DNA from: Auricularia sp. M13
Lineage: Eukaryota; Basidiomycota; Agaricomycetes; Auriculariales; Auriculariaceae
NCBI GenBank assembly: GCA_037042915.1
Contig: CM073195.1
Span: 4,216,001 to 4,280,000, forward strand
DNA length: 64,000 bases
Direction of reading: 5' to 3'
Of the stretch, positions 10,649 through 20,898 are shown piece by piece. How positions within the stretch are numbered: position 1 is the first letter of the stretch; the number at the start of each line of letters is the position of its first letter. The position numbers and the translations under genes are program-made. The notes beneath the pieces were generated by a model. It had not been told where the DNA came from. It saw nothing but the letters and a program-made list of their open reading frames with translations, and searched no databases.

Positions 10649-11248
10649 TCATGCGTCCGTCACGTCGATCGGATCGTGCTCGACGGGCGTGCGGAGGCGC
10701 GGGAGGATCTCGATAGGCGAGTGCTCGACAGGCGTGCGCAGAGGCTCGCGCGTGACGACGTCGATCGGAGAGTGCTCAACGGGCGTGCGGAGAGGCTCGC
10801 GAGGAACGACATCGATGGGAGAGTGCTCAACCGGCGTGCGCAGGGGCTCGCGGGGGAGCACGTCAATGGGCGTGTGCTCGACAGGCGTCCGGAGGCGCGG
10901 GACGACGTCGACCGGGCCATGCTCGACCGGGGTGCGGAGAGGCTCGCGAGGGAGAACATCGATCGGAGAGTGCTCGACCGGAGTGCGGAGAGGCTCGCGA
11001 GGCACAACATCAACAGGCGAGTGTTCAACCGGGGTGCGGAGAGGCGCGCGCGGAACGACGTCGACCGGGCTGTGCTCCACGGGCGTGCGCAGCGGCTCGC
11101 GGGGTAGCACGTCAGCAGGCCCGTGCTCAACAGGGGTGCGGAGACGCGGGAGTACATCGACGGGCCCGTGCTCGACAGGCGTGCGGAGCGGCGCCGCGGC
11201 GACTGCGAGCGCCAGCGACAGGAAGGCGGCGAGAAGGCGGAACTGCAT
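10649..11248 (-). CDS. Secreted repeat protein with eleven RTPVEH units
   Basis: An uninterrupted 199-residue frame. Residues 1-18 are a signal peptide (MQFRLLAAFLSLALAVAA), and the mature protein begins APLRTPVEH. It then consists entirely of eleven copies of a 15-17 residue unit with consensus EPLRTPVEHSPIDVVPR. Some units lack the EP pair. RTPVEH never varies, while position 9 (G, S, T, D) and the hydrophobic positions do. There are no cysteines and no lysine-arginine Kex2 sites; a lone Arg ends each unit. Extended acidic-hydrophobic repeats without cysteine suggest a non-globular wall or secreted protein, or a peptide precursor; neither role is proven. The ATG lies just before a canonical signal peptide. 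The gene is flanked by two relatives on the same strand. Confidence 0.8.
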   Translation of the reverse strand: MQFRLLAAFLSLALAVAAAPLRTPVEHGPVDVLPRLRTPVEHGPADVLPREPLRTPVEHSPVDVVPRAPLRTPVEHSPVDVVPREPLRTPVEHSPIDVLPREPLRTPVEHGPVDVVPRLRTPVEHTPIDVLPREPLRTPVEHSPIDVVPREPLRTPVEHSPIDVVTREPLRTPVEHSPIEILPRLRTPVEHDPIDVTDA

Positions 11249-12218
11249 GTTTGGTCTCGGTCGCGAGCGGGCTGAAAGGCGAGGATTAAACGGCGGGCGG
11301 TGAGTGTATAACGAGTGTGGGCTTTACGCGGCGGGGGACGGTCAGGCTATGCTGAGGTCGCGGGCTTGGACGAAGGGGAACAGACAGGTGGCAGGACGGG
11401 GCCAGAGCGATGCAGCGTGCGCTTTTGTAGATCGTTGCCTGCATGAGGACGGTTGGGCGTGGGTGCGCGTTGCTGACGGGATCATGGCAACCCACGCGCA
11501 ACGGTGGGATGATCCGATATTTATGCACGCACCGCCCAGATTGCCCTGTGCACCCGGATTCTCGCGCCTAACATTCGCGGCCAGGGATGTCGAAAACCGC
11601 GCCTCTGGCACGTCGGAAAGCGTCTGAGACAGCCTGCTGGCACGGTCGTACAACGAGCGGCGGTAGACCAGCGCGGGCGTCGCTATCTCACGGGACTGCG
11701 TCATGCGCATGCAGATGCTGATTTGCCAAGCCCTGTCCGGACACCGGGGTTACACAGCTCCCTGCGATAGCAATAGTGTTGCTATCTTGGGAACACCCTG
11801 ATGCGGGCGGGATGGCGAAGGAAAATACAGCGCGAGCGAGCGTTGCATTTAGACTTTCGCTAGCCCCACTTGCACGCGCTCGCGTACCTGGCAGCCATTC
11901 CCTCTTCGAACGAGGAAGCGTGTGGAAGCCAGGTGGAAGAAGCCCTGATACGGACTACGGATCATCACACCACGAAGTTGCCATGGGCGCCTGGAAGAAG
12001 CGCAAAGCACGACACTGTGGCCGGGGTCTGGACAGGAACCAGGACAGGGAGACGTGGATATGATGAGGTATACAGATTGGGTTTGGTGCGACACGGGTGA
12101 ATTACAGAAAGTCAAGACAAGGTATCGCGGGATCCAATCCCTGCGCCGACGATTGAGTTCAGCACCGCCAAAGCCGGAGAGGACAATGGCCCGTACCATC
12201 AGATGCGGGCGCACTCAG
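11249..12218. other. Intergenic between the two PVEH-repeat genes
   Basis: About 970 bp holding the presumed promoter of the 199-residue gene and the 3' region of the 84-residue gene. Open frames here lack signal peptides, domains or paired splice sites and are read as chance. Confidence 0.45.
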
Positions 12219-12473
12219 TCAATCGAGACGGTGCTCGACGGGCGTGATGAGGTGCTCTACGGGCGTGATGAGGTGCTCGACGGGCGTGATAAGGTGCTCG
12301 ACGGGCGTGATGAGGTCCTCGACGGGCGGGATGAGGTCCTCGACGGGCGCGATGAGGTCCTCGACGGGCGCGATGAGGTGCTCAACCGGCGTCCGCAGCG
12401 GCGCGGCATGCACAGTGGCGGCGACCAGCACCAGCGCGAGTTGAGCCAGAACAAAGCGGATCTGCATCTGCAT
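12219..12473 (-). CDS. Secreted repeat protein with heptad PVEH/PVED units
   Basis: About 84 residues. A signal peptide (QIRFVLAQLALVLVAATVHA) is followed by APLRTPVEH and then seven heptads of consensus LITPVEH or LIAPVED, ending RLD. The first mature residues are identical to those of the neighbouring 199-residue protein, but the repeat has contracted to seven residues. ATG codons at 12473 and 12467 both precede the signal peptide; the first is used here. A TATA-like ATATTTAAAA lies about 105 bp upstream (near 12580-12590). The nearly identical 21-bp DNA units suggest recent slippage expansion. No cysteines or dibasic sites are present. Function is unknown. Confidence 0.7.
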   Translation of the reverse strand: MQMQIRFVLAQLALVLVAATVHAAPLRTPVEHLIAPVEDLIAPVEDLIPPVEDLITPVEHLITPVEHLITPVEHLITPVEHRLD

Positions 12474-13566
12474 TGAAGTGGCGCGGAGCGGCGGAATAGG
12501 AAGGGGAGAACGAGAACGAGCGGAGGGTTGCAAATTAAGAAGACTGGGGGCCTATGAGACGGGGTCCGTGCTGTAGTGTTTTAAATATCAGGGTCGCTTG
12601 CGGCAGTGCAGGTGGCCATGACGACTGGGCGAGCCAGCGTGCAGCATGCGCGACGACGTCTAGCGCCAGATAGGAAGTCTCGATTCAGCGGAATGACAAC
12701 GAGTAATGCTATAGAGCAACCGTCGTCAATGTGCCGATGAAAACGAATGGCAGTTGGGATAGCAGCAGTGGTGTAGACTACGATGCGGTACTCCCAGCGC
12801 GTTTAGTAGGCAGTACACAACGTGCTAGGTTCCGATAAGCCGAAGCTGAAGCGGAAGACCGTACGCAAGTGCAGGAACCCGCAGGATACAGAGATATAGA
12901 TCGATGCAAAAAAGCCGGCCGTGGAGAAAAAGGCTGGCAGTCACGCTATACGCGGAGTGTGCGTTCCCGCAGAAGCCAAGGAAGACACTACGGTGTGATG
13001 ATGCGGCGCCGGCGAGAGGACAGAGACCGCCAGCCGCGGAGCATGGCAATGCCAAGCAGCCCAGAAACATCGTTTCCAAAACATTCAGAGCGTGCTGTAG
13101 GGTTGCCAGTTCAGAGAAATAAATAGGCCGAGCGAAGTCATGTCCCGCAATAACATCGCGAGGGTTAAATGTTGCTCAGAGCGCCCAGCCCACGAGTCCG
13201 AAAAAGCGTCCAGTGCGCGTACTCACGTCATTGGAGAAGGCATCGTGTCAGCGCAGCCGCAAGGGTGGTCCTAGACCTTGTCCTAGACACGAATGGGCCT
13301 CAGCCGACTATGTGGATCTATGCGCAATAAATGCGTGTTCAAGGCACCTGGTGAAGACGGAGCGAAAAGATTCGACTGATTGAAACTCCGAAAGACGATC
13401 TCTCCGCCACATTTTTCTCAACAAATTTCTTTCGACCTGCAATAGAGCCTGAAACTCTTTCAGGCCATGCAGCTGCTGGATTCAACTGAATGAACCGCAG
13501 ACGCGGACCGATTCGGCTGGAGTTGTGTTTGTCTCTCTGTTTCTATCCGACGTTGCCTTTACATTA
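12474..13566. other. Intergenic, no gene seen
   Basis: The first 120 bp contain the TATA-like promoter of the minus-strand repeat gene. The rest is unremarkable up to the MITE at 13567. Confidence 0.45.
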
Positions 13567-14242
13567 GGGGGTTTCACGGTAGGCTTTTCAGGCCGTTTCT
13601 GGGCCGTTTTGATGCCGTTTCTGGAGTCATTTTACGGCCATTTCGAGCTGAGAAAAGGCATCAAAAACGGCCTGAACTGTGAAACCCCCCTCCAGAAATC
13701 CATTTTACGGTCAGTTTTGATGTCTTTTTCCCCATCCCGAGAACGAGTCCCTACTCCCCTCCAGGCCCCTATCTATGTCAATGAACTTGTTCCGAAGGCT
13801 TGAATAGTTATATAGACATATCCCGAGTTCTTCTATGATTTGTACAGATAGTATTTAGCAGGGCAAAGACGAATAGAGTGAGAAAACTATAGCATAGGGT
13901 GCTTTAGAGCTTATTACCAATATATTCACCAGAGGGGACCTTCAGCCTGGTTCTTTGCTGCGTCACGAGGAGCGGAACAGCTTTACGGCGGGTCTACAGT
14001 GTGGGAACTCTGAGGCTTTGCCGCTGGGGCACCAGTAACCGCGGACCGCACGCAAGGGAAAAATGGAAATGTACAAAAAACGACCGCAGAAACAACTTGA
14101 AGCCGTTTCTGCAAAAGCCGTTTCTAGGCCGTTTCCGGTACTGTTTCGTGTGTTCCGGGGTCCCGTTTTTGCAGAAATGGACAAACAAAACGCCGTTAGA
14201 AATGGCGTAGAAACGGCCCAGAAACGCTACCGTGAAACCCCC
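13567..14242. mobile_element. TA-flanked MITE with GGGGGTTTCACGGTA ends
   Basis: The left end reads GGGGGTTTCACGGTAG and the right end CTACCGTGAAACCCCC. TA dinucleotides sit directly outside both (13565-13566 and 14243-14244). Inside are many copies of a CCGTTTCTGG-like motif in both orientations. A third, inverted end (CTGTGAAACCCCCC, 13677-13690) lies 125 bp from the left end. It could mark a smaller complete copy, or one copy inserted in another. The TA duplication and short terminal repeats fit a Tc1/mariner-like non-autonomous element. No transposase is encoded. Confidence 0.7.
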
Positions 14243-14291
14243 TATTGGAACGATTATCTTCCATCGTAAAGTCTGCAAAGGAGACTAGACG

Positions 14292-15049
14292 TTGCCCGCC
14301 CGCACGTGGACTTCGAGCACGCTATGCGACTGGATACGCACGATTGCCATTCAGAGTTGCACATGCTTCCTTGGGACCCAGTCGCGACGTGCCTCCCGCG
14401 CCTCCGGCCTGCAGTCGCTGCGTTTGCAGATGTACTCCCACGGCTACGGACGCGCGTGCACGCTCAACGTCGCCGACGCCCGCGAACTGCTCGAGAACCT
14501 TGCGCCGCTCGACCTCGGGCATCTGCCCGAGATATTGATCCAAGGATTCCGAGCGGACGCGCTCAGAGTCAGGGTTGTGGGTTCGGATGTGCTCGGCGGA
14601 CTTCGCGTGCCCTTCAACACCGTGGGCGTCGTTGGGCCGTTACTGTTGGCTCCGGGTCGCGATAGCGAAGAGGACCACGAGTGGGCGTCTCAAGGGGACT
14701 CCGAGAGTGGCTCGGAGGCGCGCACCGCGCATGACAAGCATTATTCTCCCAGCGATGAGTCGGACTTGGATATAATCGCAGGGTTCTACTAGTTCAAGTT
14801 GTCTACGTTCAGTTCAAGCTACTTACTGTAAGTGTATGATTACTTCTAGGCACCTCTTTGACTGCCAAGCAACAGTTTGTCCGCCCCGTGCCGGACATAC
14901 GCAACGAGCGCTTCGTTGAGATTCGCTTGGACGCACCGCCACGAGCGCTGCGTAATCCCCTCAAGGTGTGCAAATGGAGCTTTCGCATTCCTTCCATAGC
15001 TGAGACTGCTGCTGCTCTAGAAGACCTACCCGGCATTCAGGGTACATAA
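14292..15049 (+). pseudogene. Unknown gene remnant, two coding-like stretches
   Basis: The frame 14292-14792 gives a sensible C-terminal half (LNVADARELLENLAPLDLGH, then ILIQGFRADALRVRVVG) ending in an acidic, serine-rich tail. A second stretch at 14851-15049 reads QQFVRPVPDIRNERFVEIRL and then ALRNPLKVCKWSFRIPS. The two do not join with a phase-compatible GT-AG intron, and the 5' end runs into the MITE at 14242. It may be a gene truncated by that insertion, or two pieces of one eroded gene. No family is recognised. Confidence 0.35.
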
Positions 15050-15235
15050 CAGGGATCAGGATCGCCACGTATTGAGGATCCCGGCCACGTGTGCTGACGC
15101 GAACTGTGATCATGATCCACCGCCGTTCCACGGCACAGCACGCTTATAACGAGATCGCCCCATTTCAGGCTTCGCGTTCCCCCTTCTCCTTCATTCCCAC
15201 ACCCTACACTTTCTTTTTCCTTTTTTCAACACAAG

Positions 15236-17143
15236 ATGCGTTTACAATTCGCCTTCGGCCTCAGCGCCATCTTCTTCGGCGCTGTCGCGCACGGTGCGAA
15301 CCCGGACCCGATCGCGGGGACTGGTGCGTTGAGCGCTGTACTGTATTGGTGGACGGCGCGCTGATGCAATGGGCAGACAATGTGAACTGTCGTGACCCGG
15401 CCGTCATATACCGCGAAGAGACCCAGGTTCGCTCGCATGGGATTGCACACGGGCTGACACTTACTATTGAGCGTTGCGCAGACGTATTACATGTTTTCGA
15501 CCGGCCAGGGCATGAAGATCTACACCGCGCCGGCGCTCGATGGGTCAGTGCGCGCCCATGCTCATCCGCTCCCCTTCTCGCCAGCTCCTCACGCTGAGTC
15601 GCCCGCCGCAGGCCGTGGGATAAGGTGGGCTACGTGATGCCGGACAACTGCTCGATCGTCGACATCAAGGGTCGCTGCGACCTCTGGGCGGGCGACATCA
15701 GCCGCGTCGGCGACGAGTACATTCTGTACTACTCCGCGTCCGAGGTCGGCTCTGCGAACGCCGTCGTCGGCGTCGCGACGAGCAAGACCATGGACCCCGG
15801 CAGCTGGACGGACCACGGCGAGGTCGTACGGTCCACCGGGAGCAAGGGATTCATCGCCAGTGAGTCGCTCGTCACGCTAGCGTGTGCGCACCTTTTGTGG
15901 CGCTCATTGGGGTACTGCGTAGTCGACCCGAATTTGATTGTAGTCAACGGCACGCTCAAGCTGCAGTTCGGGAGCCATATGGACGGCATGTTCCAAGTCG
16001 ACATGGAGGACTTCAAGACGCGCAAGACGGTAAGTTCCTCCCTCTTCGCTCCCTGCCGTATAGATGCATTCTCATGATCGTCTAATGGGTAGGAATTACC
16101 AGGAAAGAAGCTCGCTGGTACGTCCTCGCATTAAGCATTTTATCCCTGAACTTTGCTGATGCACGACTCTGCGCCGTAAGGATACAACGGCCGCCCACAC
16201 GCCGAGGGCGGGTTCCTGTACAAATCGCCCGACCAGCCGTACTATTACTTCTTCTTCTCGGACGGCATCACGCTCTTTGGTAACGTACGTCCGCTTCTGC
16301 CATCCTCTCCCAGCCAGAGTCGATCTGCGTCTGCATCGACTCAGTGGTCAGACTGCGTCAAACCCGTCTCGCCGTTTCTGAACAGCGTCGACCCCTCCTC
16401 GCCGATGCTGACCGCGCGTACTCTCTCAGGGCATCCCGAAGGCTGGCGACGAGTACATGGTGCGCGTGGGTCGCTCGCTGTCGCCTGAAGGCCCGTTCCT
16501 CGACAAGACGGGCGACGAGCTCACGAAGAAGATGCCTGAGTCGCCTAGCGGGAGCATCGTCCTCGAGAGTCATGGGAATATCTACGCGCCCGGCGGTACG
16601 TTCTGCTTTCTGCGTTGGCGTGGGATTGGGACTCATGCGCGTCGAAATTTTTGCAGGTCAGGCGCTGTTCCGCGACCCCGTGAGCAATCGCGATGTCATT
16701 GCGTACCACTATGTAAGTCTTGACTCTAGATTGCACTTACTTCCTATCCCTCTCGTTCCCAGTCTATGTCGCACACGTTTGAAATATTCGCCGACCGTGA
16801 CCTCGTGCCTGCTGGCGCGTTCAACGCGCTGCTCAGCGCTGCCATGCTCCCTTTTATCCGATCCATTAAGGGTCGCTGAATCCACTCTCACCGCCCCCGC
16901 GTGCTCCCCGTCTCCTCTCGACAGATACTGACGCACCGCACGCAGGTCAAGAAAGACAACATCGGCCCCGCCATCTTCGGCGTCAACTACGTCGACTTCT
17001 CATCCGGCTGGCCCGAGGTCATCGAGGCCAAGGTCGTCAAGCCGTCCGACGTCCCCAAGCCCGAGCCCGCACCCGAACCTACGCCTGAGGAGCCGGCCAA
17101 GTGCAGCAAGAAGGTTAAGCGGTCGCGGTCGCATCTTGTCTGA
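15236..17143 (+). CDS. GH43 endo-1,5-alpha-L-arabinanase, secreted
   Basis: A signal peptide (MRLQFAFGLSAIFFGAVAHG) is followed by about eight further exons joined by 50-150 bp introns. The five-bladed propeller motifs come in order: NCRDPAVIYRE (catalytic base Asp), TYYMFSTGQGMKIYTAP, DLWAGDIS with YYSAS, IDPNLIVVNGTLKLQFGSH (second Asp), GRPHAEGGFLYKSPD (general acid Glu) and SHGNIYAPGG. All three GH43 carboxylates are present, so activity on pectin-side-chain arabinan outside the cell is likely. After the catalytic domain is a roughly 35-residue tail rich in Pro and Glu (PEPAPEPTPEEP) ending in a basic, Ser-containing segment. There is no carbohydrate-binding module. TATAAC at about 15145-15150 is a candidate TATA box. 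Exon edges are by eye. Confidence 0.85.
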
Positions 17144-17394
17144 GCATGAGCGGTTGCGGATGAAACCTCGCGAGCTGCTCAGTGCGACAGCTACCTCGTG
17201 TTATTTAAGTAAATGGGTATATATTCCACTGCCCTCTTCTTATCAGACGACCAGCACGCTGCCCTGCAACTCTCGAGGTCCACTGGCAATCACTCCGCCG
17301 CTGAGTATCAGGACAAGCTTCCTAGAAACGGCACTGTCGCATGAAATGTGTGGCTTTAGATACTGTACAGTAAATCGCTGAAGAGCTGAAAGCA

Positions 17395-19669
17395 CTAATA
17401 CACGGGCGCCTCACGCTTCCGGAAGACGACTCGCGCATTCATATCGGGCGAGACACCCGTCCCGAGCCATGCTTCATCCGGAACGACACCGTCCCGCTCC
17501 ATCGTCATGTCGTAGTGCGTGACCATGTACGCCAGCATTGCTTTCATCTCATTCGCCGCCCAGAACCGGCCCGGGCTAAAAGCAGCGTAGCGTCAGCAAT
17601 TGGCATCCAGCATTCAACATTAGATGCTGCTGCAATCGGCTCATAGCCCGTTGCACTCCCCGATGCTCGCTGAGGGCACAGCGCGTGAGTCTTGCAAACG
17701 GCCTGCCATACGGCGCACTGGGGATGCGCGGAAACGAGCTGCTCGTACGCACCACGCATGCCGTCCCGTTCCAAACGGCAGATATTCAAAGCTGGTCGCC
17801 ACCAGCCCGTTCTGCGGCGAAGCATCGTCCTCATTTTCATGTTCCTTGTAGAATCGGAAGCCGTCAAACGTCTCAGCGTCGTCATAGATCGCGCCGTCGC
17901 GGTGCGTCGCGCGCGACGCGACGGAGACTATCTCGCCCTTCTTGATGTGTGTGCCGTCCGAGAATGTGAATTCCTGCATCGCCTTGCGCGACATGGTGAC
18001 TGTCGACTCAGCAGCGGCTACGGGGGTACATAAGAAAAGCATGCTTACTGGCCCCGAGCCCATGGAAGCGCAACGCCTCGCGCAGCAGGCTGTCGACTCT
18101 GTGCAGTTTATCCATGGCCGTTTTCGTCCAGCCGTGCTGGGAGAGCGCGTCGTTCACCTCCTGTCGAATCGGCGCTTGATACTTCTCAGGCTCCGCGGCG
18201 ACGTGGAAGAGCGCGAATGCGAAGCTCTAATTGTAGATCGCATTCAATTTGTCAGCGACTCCAGGGCCAATGGTCCGACGCACGCTAGCAGTGGTATGTA
18301 TGGCCGCGAAGTTGAGACGCAGGATGCGCTTCATGAGCGAGTTGACCACCTTCTCGCGCTCCTCTGCGGCGTCGAGGACCCACTGCAGGAAATCGTCCTA
18401 CCATTCAGTTAGCGCAGCGCAGCGCCTCTAACATTGACAGGCACACCGGTTTATCCTCGCCATCCCACCCCTTGCCGTGCTTCTCGCTTTCCCGCCTGCG
18501 GTCCTCCAAAAAGGAAGTCATCACGCGCTCTGCGCGCGCATACGTCTGCGGGATGGGCGTCAGGAAGCGGCCGACGAAGCTAGATGCCAAACGTCAGGAA
18601 CATTCCAGTTCTGGCAATGACACAGCGGCCGGCGCACTTACGGTTTGAGGAAGTCGGGAAACTGTTTGAGGGTGTTGGAACTGGTGACGATGGCGACGCT
18701 GTACTCGACGTTCAGGTTGATGTACTCGGCGTTGCGGCCTGGCAAAACGGTCGCTGGTCAGAGTTGTTCGCAGAACATGAAGACGGAGACGCACATAACG
18801 GAAGCCCGACGAAGACGCGGTTGCTCGCCCTGCACACGACGCGCATGAGCGGCTCCATAATCGGCAGCGTCGTCCATTCTGCGTTCGCCCGCTCAACATC
18901 AGCAAATTGCATCAGGCGCATCTGTGCGCACCGTTCCCGTTGAGGTTAGCGGTGATTTCGTCCGAGTATGCGGCGTCGATCTCGTCTATGACCTCCGGGA
19001 AGAGACTCGCGAGGCTGCGCGTGAGCTTCCCCTTGATGAGCCCGATGTGCAGCTGGCTCTCCGTACGCCAGTCGCCGAGCGTGTAGTCCCATTGCAGGCC
19101 CTGCGGTGATCATTAGACTTGCAGCGTCTAATGGTGCGAGTATGCGCGGGGGCTTACGTCGGAGGCGGCCTCGCGGAAGGAGAGCATGTCGTCCGGCGCG
19201 CGGCGCAGTTCATCAATCAGTTGCGGCTAAGTTATGTGCATTCAGGTGACAGAACTCTCGGGACGAATGGCGCATAGACGCACCCCGGAGATAAGGATCA
19301 TCCACTCTTGGAACGCGCGCACTTTGAACACGCCCGATTTGTACTGATACACAAGAATAATTCAGCGAGGATGCTCGCCCGGTCAACTGGTGCAGGGACG
19401 GACTGACCTTGTGATACCCTTCGGAAATCCACGCGCGCGCATGCTCCAAGGAGCGTCTGCTGGCGATCTGCGCGGCGAGCGGGCCTGAGCCGACGCCAAC
19501 TGCGGGAATCTGCTGTATCCGATGCGACGCTGAACGAGAGCAGAATTTGAGTTCAGTCGCAAATAAAGCGCACCTTGTCGTCTGCGCTGCGAGCGACGAA
19601 TCCGTGGATGGCGAAGGCAAGAACGAGTGCAAGGATGCAGGCGCCGGTCACGAGTGTTGTCTGCTCCAT
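17395..19669 (-). CDS. Cytochrome P450 A
   Basis: About twelve exons. The protein starts with a membrane anchor (TLVTGACILALVLAFAIHGF), then IPAVGVGSGPLAAQIASRRS and the helix pair YKSGVFKVRAFQEWMILISG. Later blocks are WTTLPIMEPLMRVVCRASNR, the I-helix region LRLNFAAIHTTA, the K-helix ExxR (DSLLREALRFHG), the PERF-like ETFDGFRFYKE and the haem loop FGTGRHACPGRFWAANE, whose Cys codon is split by an intron. P450s of this type are ER-bound monooxygenases needing a reductase; the substrate cannot be told from sequence. It shares exon positions with P450 B and C, so all three descend from one duplicated gene. No stop or frameshift is needed. A CGATATATA element near 19763 is a possible TATA box. 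Confidence 0.88.
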
Positions 19670-20898
19670 CACGACGCTCCAGCTGACTCCCATCTGGAGT
19701 ATGCTTTGTGGGATATGGGGACGATGAGGGTGAAGATGTCAATGGCGAAGAAATCTAGGCTCGATATATATCTACGGGCGGCAGCTGTATACAGCTGGTG
19801 ACCTGGTTGCCCCAACGCCGGGATGACAGCGCTTCCATAGACTCGCGCTTCACGCGCTCGTCGTGGAGCCGACCATTATGACTATTCTACGGAAGCGGTG
19901 GTCAATGGGGAAGGCCAGAATCGTGGTTCTGATTTCAAAGCGCCCGCAGGCTGAGAGGCTGTGGGGCAGAGAGTCACTAGGAGTCGGGCCCGCAGTGCTA
20001 CCGTCAGGAACGTAGTCACAAGCGCATCCAAAAAGTGCGGTACTGAGCAAAGAAGAACGTCTACAGTCACCACTACCGAGTTCAAACTGACGAGCAATCC
20101 AGACAGGTACTATTTGGATGCATCTGGAGATGCGGTGAGGCCCAACAATACTGTAGATCTGCAGAAATGCGAAGGACTCTGGTATCGGTAGTCGGTATTG
20201 AAATGAAAAAGCACATCCCGGTATTCGCTAGATGTACGACAGCAGCGTCGCTCGCGAGAAGGGACAGCATGCGCAAATTATGTCGCCTCAGCTAGTTGGG
20301 CGTGCTGGATGTACGATGACTCCGAGACTAGCGCGCAAGAAAACCACAGGTCGTATCATCAAGCTCTGTCCAACGGGTTAAGGAATCGGGAAGACAGAAT
20401 AGCAGAAGCTGCAGCAGGGCAAGCAGAGGGCATCGGCAAATCCGGCAGAACAACATTGTAGGACGCTTGACGGTTTCGTGGGCACGAGCAATGTCGGAAT
20501 CTAAGCTGTCAAAAGCTCCGAGTAGCGCGGATGGCCAAGAAACGGATGTTGTGTTCAACGCAGAGCGAAGACTGGGAGGAAGACGCGGTTCAAGCGGTGT
20601 TTCAATTCATACTCTCGCTTCCGCTCATGCTCTCGGTCGCGGATTTCGATCCCGCGACTACTCAGTATTTGACTTCCAGGATAGAACCGGAAAGGTATTA
20701 CTATTAGCGGCTGTCCCAGGATTGCGACAATCTCGTCGCATGGCGGATGTGCCCGCTGTCATGTCAAGATCGGGCGACACTAGGTTGGGCGTGCCAACGT
20801 CAGGGCATCGGGCGCCGGCGTCTACAGCTACCGAACCGATATATACCGCGCACAGAGCTGCAGTGGGGCTCCTTCCTATATCCCGCTGCGCAACTGAC
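19670..20898. other. Divergent promoter region between P450 A and B
   Basis: About 1.2 kb between the head-to-head P450 genes. TATA-like boxes sit near both starts (CGATATATA near 19763 for A; CCGATATATACC near 20837-20848 for B). Open frames at 19.9-20.6 kb show no domain and no signal peptide. Confidence 0.4.

Noticed and set aside
10676-11303. Long plus-strand frames over the RTPVEH array
   Set aside because: Antisense reading of the 51-bp DNA repeat; only the minus-strand frame has a start codon, signal peptide and clean end.
2400-20530. Weak similarity between 2.44-2.66 kb and 20.39-20.53 kb (GGCAAAT, GCACGAGCAATGTCG)
   Set aside because: Only short, gapped matches by eye; not enough to call a repeat without an alignment score.
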